This document shows positions 20,901-28,464 of a DNA stretch of 28,464 nucleotides, one piece after another. Origin of the DNA: Bigelowiella natans CCMP2755 (taxonomy: Eukaryota; Cercozoa; Chlorarachniophyceae); NCBI GenBank assembly GCA_000320545.1, contig ADNK01002768.1, positions 7,501 through 35,964 of the forward strand. Reading direction: 5' to 3'. Made by a program: the position numbers and the translations under genes. Under the pieces are notes generated by a model. The model did no database searches, had not been told where the DNA came from, and saw only the letters and a program-made list of their open reading frames with translations. Position 1 is the stretch's first letter. Each line of letters starts with the position of its first letter.

Positions 20901-22326
20901 ATGAAGCTTCTTCTCGCCCTTACCCTCGGTGAGCCCGCCCGATCCCATTCCCCTGATCAATTTTGTTTGGAAATGTGTTAAAATTATACAAAAATGAAGA
21001 AAACACGGATTGGGGTGGGAATGTGAGTATTTTCTTCTTTCGCCGTCGTCCATAACGTTTTATATATTAACTTCCGTTAATTTATATTGCTCTTCACATC
21101 ATGGCTTGCTGTCTCAATCGCAATATTTCAAAGCTCTATTTTCTTCTTTTTTTAGGATGTGCTTCCGCTTTGGTCCGTGTACCTATGCAAAAGGTAATAG
21201 AAAACTATATTTTTTCGTTTCTAGTAGGGAATACCACAATTCTGGAATTTACTTCCTAAATCGTTTCTCTTTTCTGTAGTTCGAAAAGACCCTTCGTCAG
21301 GAGTTTCACGAATCTGGATACGCTGTAGCACGCTACGGCAAGGGTGATGATGTTCCTATCAATGACGTCATGGATGCCCAGTATTTTGGTGAAATTTCCA
21401 TCGGTACCCCCGCGCAAAAATTCCAAGTGGTTTTCGACACCGGCAGCTCCAACCTCTGGGTTCCTAGCAGCAAGAAAAAGAGCATTCTTCCTGATTCACA
21501 CTCCAAGTACGATTCCAGCAAAAGCTCTACCTACGTCGCAAACGGCACCAACTTTGCTATCCAGTACGGCTCCGGCTCTCTCTCTGGATTCCTCTCACAG
21601 GACACCGTAACTGTGGGAGATCTTACTGTTGAAAAGCAGGTGTTCGCTGAAGCTACCAACGAACCTGGAATCAGCTTCAAGGTTGCTAAGTTTGACGGCA
21701 TCTGTGGAATGGCCTTCCAGTCTATCTCAGTGGATGGGGTCACCCCTGTCTGGTATGGTCTTCTAGACCAATCCGACTCTAAGGTTTTCGCTTTCTACCT
21801 TGGTAGCACCAACAAGCAACAGCAGTCTGAGATGTTGATTGGTGGAATCGATGAGAAACACTACACTGGCGATATCACATACGTCCCTCTCACCTCCAAA
21901 ACCTACTGGCAGTTTAAGGTAGACTCGATGACCGTTGGCAGTGACGTGAATGAACAAAACTTCCAAGCAATTGCTGACACTGGTACTTCGCTCATGGCTG
22001 GCCCAAGCCCTGTCATGTCTGCTATCAACAAGGCTATTGGAGCAAAGAAGATGATCATTGGAAATGAGTATCAGGTCGACTGCAGCAAAATCGACTCTAT
22101 GCCTACTGTTAACATCCAGCTCAATGGAAAGAACTTTCCCCTTGCTCCTCAAGACTACGTACTCCAGGTATCGCAGGGAGGCCAAACACAGTGCCTGAGC
22201 GGATTCATGGGTCTCGACGCACTCACTTCAAGGGAACTCTACATTCTCGGAGACGTTTTCATTCGCAAGTACTACACAATCTTTGACGCTGAGAACTCTC
22301 AGGTCGGATTCGCTACTGCTGCATAA
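20901..22326 (+). CDS. Secreted pepsin/cathepsin-D type aspartic protease (peptidase A1)
   Basis: Three exons (20901-20928, 21156-21193, 21280-22326) join in phase to give 370 residues, with introns of 227 and 86 nt. Residues 1-15 are a signal peptide (MKLLLALTLGCASAL), followed by a basic propeptide of about 35 residues (VPMQKFEKTLRQEF). The mature enzyme starts near MDAQYFGEISIG. The catalytic aspartates are D75 in FDTGSSNLWV and D255 in IADTGTSLM, and the flap Tyr is Y118 in IQYGSGSLSGF. The C-lobe disulfide pair is present (C290, C327). The N-lobe disulfide after the first aspartate, usual in pepsin and cathepsin D, is missing: that loop reads SSKKKSILPDS. The enzyme should cleave proteins at acidic pH in a vacuole, lysosome or outside the cell. 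All catalytic features are intact, so it is probably active. The first two short exons split the signal peptide and propeptide. Confidence 0.95.
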
Positions 22327-23423
22327 GGCAAACGTATGACCAGTAAAAAGGCTGGGTAGATTATTGTATGTGGTCGACGTATTTTCCAAGTGGAATACAT
22401 CGGTAGATTTCATTGTCTCTATCTCCATATAAGATCACTGCACTTTATGTCCACAAGATTATATCATTATGCTAGCATGGCCAAAGCTGAAAGTGCATCG
22501 AACACATATAGCGCCTACTTAGCTAGTATGGGCGCATGCGCGCATCTAGATCTAGACCTGCATAAATATAATAATCAACGTAGCCAGCTAGCCAGGCAGC
22601 TCTAGAGCTAGATTATAGACACGTAATGTCATATGTACATTATATGTATATGCTATTACTATGTCTATTATCTAGCTAGATCTAGAGATGGCTAGAAGAT
22701 TTGCCACTGCTAGACTGACGATACTAGCTAGTTCAGGGTTAGAGCTGTTTGATATCGCTAGATTAGATTTGTGACAGACTAGCTAGCTAGCAGATAGATC
22801 GATAGTTCGGAGATGTTTCAAGTCCTTTCTTTAAGTTTTCGATTCGCGCGCGCGCATGTGCACTAGTGCACGCTGCAACACGCGCTAGCTAGCTATAGCA
22901 CATTCACCATCTAGCCATCTCTGTGGATCTCTAGCTAGCTAGATCTAGCTAGCTAGATCTAGCTAGCTAGCCACAAGCCATTTATGTGCGGATCGCACAA
23001 CTTTCTAGCTGCTAGCGCTTTGTTCTATTGATTGCTAGGTTGCCCAGTGACGACGCCTAGCTAGGTAGCTCTAAAGCTACAGCTACAGCTTGTGCGCTGT
23101 GCACGTTCACTACATGCGATAGGAACAAAACGAGTCGTTCAGGTTTGCTGACTTTTGACTCGAAAGATTCGTGCGCATTCGACATGCCACAGTGAAATGC
23201 GCTACTAGCGCAAAATCAATGCATGGACATGTGCATGCATCTCTTGCTCGCGCTATTCGATTTGCTAGCGCAATCACATCTAGATGTGACGACAATCTAT
23301 CTAGCTAGGCACTAAAAATGCCACATCAATGCATTTTCACTGATGGAATTGGTTTCGTAGCATTCATGAAATGGTAGTGACCGATGCAAGCAGCCAAAAC
23401 GAATTGCGAGTGTGAGCATGCGT
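22327..23423. repeat. Extreme CTAG-rich island in a convergent gap
   Basis: Between 22441 and 23060 I count about 36 CTAG tetramers, against roughly 2-3 expected in random DNA of that length. Many are in direct runs of GATCTAGCTAGCTAG (22928-22972). Short palindromes (GCGCGCGC, TGCATGCA, GTGCACTAGTGCAC) are also common up to 23340. The island sits exactly between the stop codons of the aspartic protease gene (plus) and the next gene (minus). No gene is seen. Confidence 0.75.
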
Positions 23424-23715
23424 CTAATATGGATAAGGCCCGCCCCCCCCCTTCTGCATCGCCATCATTGCCTTCAGTTTTTCGTCTTCGTTTCCGTAAT
23501 TTAGCTTACGTTGGATTCCTGGAGTTCCCATGCGCTGGCGATTCGCTGTGTTTACTACTAAGTTTTTCACCCCAGACAGATCTCTTAACAGCTTTTGGAC
23601 GAATCTCATGTTCTCCGGAACCGATTCATGCTGTCGGAAATCCCCAGCTCCCTGTCGTATTGACACATACAAATATATATGTTTATATTTTATACTTATA
23701 TCTACATATGTTCAT

Positions 23716-23756
<41 letters not shown>

Positions 23757-25029
23757 TGTGAAGCATCAACATTGCTCACTCCGCATCATATATGCAAACT
23801 ATGCACGTGCAAAAATAGACGTAGCATCGACGAACGATGCCGTACATTGTCGTTGAGCAACTTGAACATCTTGCCAACAACTAAATCTTTGATCTCGTCT
23901 ATTATGCGGGGGTAATCTGCTTTGATGGCAGCAGGGTACGCGGCCTTAACCCTCTCTTCAACTTCAACTCTGATCTTCGCATTCATCTCGTCGTGAGGGA
24001 TATCCCAGCGCTTATATTTCTGCACAATTTCTCCCCTTATTTTTTGCTCGATCTTTCTCATAACGCGGGGATCTCCCGTTATCCGTTGCAAAATCTCCGT
24101 CCTAGCTTTGTGCGTGTACACTTGGACCTGCCCACGGAGCAAGAAAGAAAACCGACAAAAAAAATTGAGACGTCACGTTCTTATATAAACGCATACTGTA
24201 AATAATCATATATGCGTATTCTACATCAAACGCCAAAAACCATTGCCACCCGTCCACACACAGCATGCAATCGCCGCTCCTCTTCGCCACAAACAAAAAG
24301 AGAATCTTACGTGCCGCGTAAGGATGTAGAGCGCCATCTCAAGCACCATAACCTCGTCCTTCAACAGGGACTCATACCTGTCGCGTAAGAAAAACCCATC
24401 GGAATTGCCACCGACACGCACTGCTAGCTACATCGGAGGAAGAAGAAGAAGAAGACCGGTCACAGCAAATCTACTATCTATACACACTGACGAAAGCGTT
24501 ATCGTTTTGGGCACTACCATTCCTCGGAAACCTTCCACTTCCTCCTCCCCCCTTTGCCCTCGTGAGGCGCGAGATTTCCATCACTCGCTGCTCTCCGCCT
24601 CATCTTCTTATGCTCCTCCTTCGCCTTTTTGATGTGCTCGAAGCAGCCCCGAACGAGGGCCTCCTTGAGGGTGAGTATATGCACGGGCAAGGCGAAGAAC
24701 GACGAGAATGACGACGAAGGCCCCGAGGATTGGCGACTCAAAAACGACGATGACGCGCGGCCAACATCGGCGTTCGCGCTTTCTGAAAGCGCCATCAATT
24801 TTGCGCCAGCCCCATCAGCAGCGTTGATATTGGTGCCGTCGCTGCCCACCCCCTGTCCCACGCCGCCGTGCAACCCGGTTTCGCGGGAGAAACAAGGCCC
24901 GAAGAGGGGGATGGAGCCCCCGGGCTGCGGCGCAGCAAGCGTTGCGATGTGAGACAGTGAGTTCTTCAGAATCTGCTTCAAGACGCGCTCGGCATTTTGG
25001 TAGAACAGCTGTTTTGCGAAGGAGGGCAT
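23424..25029 (-). CDS. Unrecognised protein with charged helical C-terminal half
   Basis: Four exons on the minus strand (25029-24539, 24377-24311, 24127-23846, 23630-23424) join in phase and give 348 residues if the ATG at 25029 is the start. The N-terminal part (FAKQLFYQNAERVLKQIL) looks like an amphipathic helix. It is followed by a Gly/Ser-rich linker at about residues 40-125 and then LKEALVRGCFEHIKKAKEEH. Exons 2 and 3 encode strongly charged helices (YESLLKDEVMVLEMALYI, RKIEQKIRGEIVQKYKRW, VEVEERVKAAYPAAIKADYP). The C-terminus is QKGGGGPYPY. I recognise no domain. The upstream locus 25576-28214 runs the same way, and no clear promoter separates the two, so this may be the 3' half of a longer gene. 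The intron 23631-23845 contains an (AT)n tract. Confidence 0.6.
23719..23753 (+). repeat. (AT)n microsatellite
   Basis: About 17 AT units lie in the last intron of the minus-strand gene at 23424-25029. Forward frames across it encode YIYIYI, which is an artefact. Confidence 0.95.
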
Positions 25030-25239
25030 TGAGAAGAGGAGTGGAAGAAAGAAGGGGGGGGAGAGGAGGGGGGGCAGTCACAACGACAACGACGTGAAGG
25101 AACAAAAATAAAATCGGAAGGTGTGAGCTGGCGATTCGCCGGAAATAAGGGGTCGTTTTGGAAGGGGGGAACCAAAAGTGCATGTACCGGTGAGCTACAT
25201 ATGTATATTGCTCTATCGATCTATGTGTATGTGTGTGTC

Positions 25240-25283
<44 letters not shown>

Positions 25284-25575
25284 CGTGGTATTGAAGAGAA
25301 TGATCAATACCTCGTCTCCCCGTTTTTTCCCCCGATGTTTGCCTTCCTCGTTGGAAGGTGACGTATCTCCGCTATAACTCAAGAACCCCCCCGCCCCAGG
25401 ACTGGGCGTGTATAAAGCTCCTGGTGGTGAGCGACGGTTTGAGCTTCAATGCAACGTGCCTCCCCCCTCCCCCCTCCCCCCCCCTTCTTTCCCTTCCTCA
25501 CATAAACGCTTATGCTCGTACCAACACAACAGACCAGAGAGCATTGGCCAAAAATAAGAGGAAAAGTCGCAGTAT
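25030..25575. other. Gap or long intron with GT/GC microsatellite
   Basis: This stretch lies between two minus-strand coding blocks. It holds a (GT)n run at 25243-25274 that passes into (GC)n to about 25286, and several poly-C/poly-G tracts. No exon is evident. It is either the intergenic spacer or a 546-nt intron, depending on whether the flanking loci are one gene. Confidence 0.5.
25243..25286 (+). repeat. (GT)n-(GC)n microsatellite
   Basis: About 16 GT units pass without a break into six GC units. Alternating purine-pyrimidine DNA of this kind can adopt a Z-DNA form. Confidence 0.92.
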
Positions 25576-26306
25576 TCACCTGGCGTCCGAGGGCCGGGGG
25601 TAAGTGCTTGCTGCTGGAGATGTCCTGGAGAGCGCAGCAGGAACGACGAAGAGTGCGGGGATGTTGTTGATGAGCTCCGCCGCATTGTAAGGGGCGAAGA
25701 CGTAGACGATGATGACGACGCCGAGCCCGACCTGGATATCATGTTGTTTATGATGTCACTGACCAGAACCCGCAAAACGAGGAAACAGAGAAAAGAAAGC
25801 ATGCGCTGATTATGAGGTTCCGATATTTTTGACTCCGACACTGATGCTCTCCGCACAAATCTCACGTCCGCAAGGGAAAACCACAGCTGTTACCGATAAT
25901 TTTCAATTTCCCAAGTAATCAAAAGAAATAGACACGGTGATAGACGAGTAACATGCTGATTTTGCTGGGCGAGAGGGGGGGGGGGGGGGGAAGGGGGATG
26001 GGAGGGAAAAAAATTACGATGTATTTTGCATCTGGAAACGCTTTCCGGCACTCCGTCGTTCGTCGCGCGAGATGGGCAAGACCGCCATCGATATGAATTT
26101 GTAGTTTGAATACAGAACGGCCGCGAGAAAAGACACCAATAGAGCCTGAGATTACGAAGGATGCATTTATGTCATGTGTGCGACTGAAGTTTTGGTTATA
26201 GTTGCAGTTGTGCGTGCGTGCGTGCGTGCGTGCGTGTATGTGTGTGTTTGCGTGTATGGGTGGGTAGGAGGGGGACGGGCGAGCGAGAACAATCGATCGA
26301 TCAACC

Positions 26307-26358
<52 letters not shown>

Positions 26359-26625
26359 GAGAGAGGGAGAGATGAGAGAGGGGGAAGATTGAAGGAAAAA
26401 GACAAAAACTATTTTTCCAACAGCAAATACAAATAACTACGAGCAAAGCCAAAACGATTTTTCGAAGACAATGCCAATTCTTCCTCTTCGTTTTCCCAGA
26501 GTGTTGTGGCGACTACAACCTGTGCGGACCGGAGGCTCCGTGCAATCGAAATGTCGGATATCGCCGAGAAAATACGCGCTCTCTCCATCTCGTAGGTAAT
26601 GAAAACAAGACCCGCCAAGGCACGC

Positions 26626-26670
<45 letters not shown>

Positions 26671-26936
26671 GTATGGTTAGACACCAGACACAACCTAACC
26701 CAGAACTAATACCCTTATTCATTTCCCCACACACATCATCATTCGTCGTCGTGGTCATCGTTAATGCACCAACTAATGCCACTCCCTCGTCGTCGAGGTC
26801 GCCGATACTCTACTATCTAATGTAGCTTCAATTCTACAATACGTACAGTAAACGTGTGGTGGCCGAGATCTCCTCCAAGTCACCTAGAGTAACTTTGACC
26901 CGACGCAACTTGGGATCGATTTTCTTTTTTCACACA

Positions 26937-26973
<37 letters not shown>

Positions 26974-27818
26974 GCACACGCGCGCAAGCAAAACCATATA
27001 TTAGAGTGTGATTTCACGCCGTGAAAGAACAAACGGCCAATTCAGAGGAAATGAAGCACTCCGAGAAAACCTGCGCGGTCTTTCTCATGCTCTCCGAAAC
27101 TTCTCGCAAGTCCAGCCTTCCGCCCACGAAACTTTGGATGAATTTTTCCCAGTTTCGCTCCCGAACGTGGATACTGTCGCCGCCGCGTTTGCTCGCCCAC
27201 GCGGTTCGCTGACTGAGCATGTCATCCGCCGCCATTCCTGCAAATCCGCGCTTGTTCTCCGAGTACATTGCCTTGTCACGGGGAGGCAGGACTGAAGCCT
27301 TCAACAAGCCTGTAATGGGTGGGCCGGTGAGCGGTTTCATTATCATAATTGCATTTTGCATTTTTCAACCAACACTAAATCAAACCCAATCCGAAAAGGA
27401 CCAAAGTAGGCGACAATATGGGACGGATGACCCCCCCCCCCCTCCCCTCCTCCTCCCGCCAATGCATCAACGATAATAGATGATGCGCTCTCCCCTGCCC
27501 CATCTTCTCACGGCTCCTATCAATTCTAATATAGTACCGGTGAGAAGACGACGGTGGAAATACACCACGAATACCGACACATCTCGGGTCATGATACGTG
27601 AAGTATCATGAGTAACCGTGTTTGACAAAGAACTATGATTCACAGACGCACAAAACACACACACGCACACACATACAACACGTAGAAAACCAAATCAGAA
27701 AAGGAAATGCTCGACTCAATAACGACTCAAAAAATAACAACAATAACATCAACGTTGAAAAATCCTCACCTCATCTTTCTCATAAGATTAACACACACCA
27801 CACACACAAACACACACA

Positions 27819-27874
<56 letters not shown>

Positions 27875-28214
27875 CACAAACACGTTCACCGACACACGCG
27901 CGCGCACTTGCGAGGAGGCTCCAAAAGCAAATGCATATTTTTGAACTCAAAACGTTTGCACCTCAACTACTATCACATTCTTACCGAATGACAGTCGAAA
28001 GCAAAACCAAGATCTGAACCCACACGATGTGCCATAGATTCCTTTTTACATCCCTTTTTTGGTCTTCCCCGTAGGCTCGTAACGAATAGACCCCCCCCCT
28101 TCCCCAGGGATAAGCGCCATACATATCACCGAGCGACTCTGGCAGGGTGCTATTGGCCTGGGACATAATTGGGTGGTGCCGGATGAACGCAACAAGCCCT
28201 GCTCCAACGAGCGC
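25576..28214 (-). CDS. Unrecognised multi-exon membrane protein, 5' end not found
   Basis: Minus-strand coding blocks are 28214-28130 (ALVGAGLVAFIRHHPI), 27582-27538 (VSVFVVYFHRRLLT), 27309-27071 (80 residues, with MYSENKRGFAGMAADDM), 26588-26520 (RIFSAISDISIARSLRSAQ), 26145-26018 (membrane segment ALLVSFLAAVLYSNYKF) and 25731-25576 (membrane segments VGLGVVIIVYVFAP and NNIPALFVVPAAL, then SRTSPAASTYPRPSDAR and a stop). The first five join in phase. The join from 26018 to 25731 does not, so a small exon between them is probably missing. At least three hydrophobic segments suggest a polytopic membrane protein. No family is recognised. The first exon begins at an acceptor, so the true start lies upstream, in or beyond the poor-quality end of the window. 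The stop at 25576-25578 could instead be skipped by splicing (CAG/GTGAAT donor) into the locus at 25029. Confidence 0.5.
25977..25992 (+). repeat. Poly-G tract
   Basis: A run of about 15 G residues, interrupted once, lies just 3' of a coding block of the minus-strand membrane protein gene. It would be a poly-C stretch in the transcript, inside an intron. Confidence 0.85.
26210..26379 (+). repeat. (TGCG)n and (GA)n microsatellites
   Basis: Six TGCG units at 26210-26235 are followed, 70 bases on, by a long (GA)n tract with two GGGA interruptions (26308-26379). Both lie in the 374-nt intron 26146-26519. On the transcribed strand the GA run is a (TC)n polypyrimidine tract upstream of the acceptor at 26146. 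Confidence 0.93.
26621..26670 (+). repeat. (CA)n microsatellite
   Basis: About 20 CA units lie upstream of the minus-strand coding block 26588-26520, in the intron before it. Confidence 0.93.
26931..26990 (+). repeat. (CA)n microsatellite
   Basis: A second CA run with a short CGCGCG tail lies in the same intron (26589-27070) as the run at 26621-26670. Confidence 0.92.
27791..27872 (+). repeat. (CA)n-(GA)n compound microsatellite
   Basis: CA units (to about 27836) switch to GA units (to about 27872). The tract lies in the 547-nt intron between the coding blocks 28214-28130 and 27582-27538. Confidence 0.92.
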
Positions 28215-28464
28215 CTACGGAAGAAACTCTTATGAGAATTCCAAATCAGGCAACGAAAAGAAAGGGGATGGGGGGGGGGGGGGGGGGGGAAAAAATCCAT
28301 GGGGGAAGAAAAATTGAATTTTTGTCTGGTTTTTTGGTTGGGAAACATGTTTTTTATGGCGCCATTGTTTTTTTAATTTCCCCCCCCCCCCCCCCGGGAG
28401 AGGCCCGCGATTTTCGGGAAGAATTGGGCAAACCCCAACCCAATCAGGGGGTTCTTAGCCTGGT
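28215..28464. other. Contig end with homopolymer-rich, low-quality-looking sequence
   Basis: From about 28270 to the end almost every base occurs in runs: about 20 G, 6 A, 6-7 T several times, and about 16 C. This pattern resembles the tail of a degraded sequencing trace. No exon can be trusted here, although the 5' end of the minus-strand gene should lie in this direction. Confidence 0.55.

Noticed and set aside
22920-22975. CRISPR-like or tandem satellite array
   Set aside because: There are no unique spacers of constant length; the repeat is a 4-base unit in a eukaryotic spacer.
24514-24952. Alternative minus-strand frame with a hydrophobic stretch (SPILGAFVVILVVLRLA) near 24690-24780
   Set aside because: Using it would need an intron of about 23 nt to rejoin the following exon; the continuous Ser-rich linker frame is simpler.
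25446-25865. Minus-strand Ser-rich frame (SGSASSSSSTSS)
   Set aside because: The overlapping frame over 25731-25576 has two clear membrane segments and ends in a natural stop. The Ser-rich version is a low-complexity shadow.
26174-26436. Forward frames encoding RERERERE and minus-strand SLSLSL frame
   Set aside because: They are translations of the GA microsatellite.

Overview
The window is eukaryotic nuclear DNA, most likely from a protist or alga. Every gene I could resolve is split by short GT-AG introns, mostly 50-100 nt. There are long microsatellites, and no operon-like packing or Shine-Dalgarno context. I cannot name the lineage from sequence alone. All exon chains were assembled by eye, by matching splice sites, phase and protein similarity, so weak junctions are flagged.

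Layout: (1) 1-2046 has no secure gene. (2) 2755-5741, + strand: a sulfotransferase-family gene with a signal peptide. (3) 7268-8618, - strand: a five-exon membrane protein with seven hydrophobic segments. (4) 10141-16895, + strand: a 24-exon gene whose chain stays in frame throughout and predicts 1,753 residues. It carries Cys-rich clusters, a nuclear-localisation-like basic patch, a PH-like domain, a large helical region and a C-terminal heterotrimeric G protein alpha domain. (5) 18092-19975, - strand: a nine-exon Mpo1/DUF962 family gene (fatty acid alpha-oxidation, ER). (6) 20901-22326, + strand: a three-exon secreted pepsin/cathepsin-D type aspartic protease. (7) 23424-25029 and about 25576-28214, - strand: two unrecognised loci, or one long gene, with membrane segments and many microsatellites in the introns. 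The last 200 bases look like a low-quality contig end.

Two points of organisation stand out. The 7TM-like gene and the G-alpha fusion gene are divergent neighbours 1.5 kb apart, so they may be a receptor and transducer pair; this is inference. All three convergent (3'-to-3') gaps, 5742-7267, 16896-18091 and 22327-23423, are filled by DNA very rich in CTAG and short palindromes. The two divergent (5'-to-5') gaps do not look like this. The most novel item is the PH plus G-alpha fusion, which recalls plant extra-large G proteins but has a different N-terminus and altered nucleotide-binding loops.
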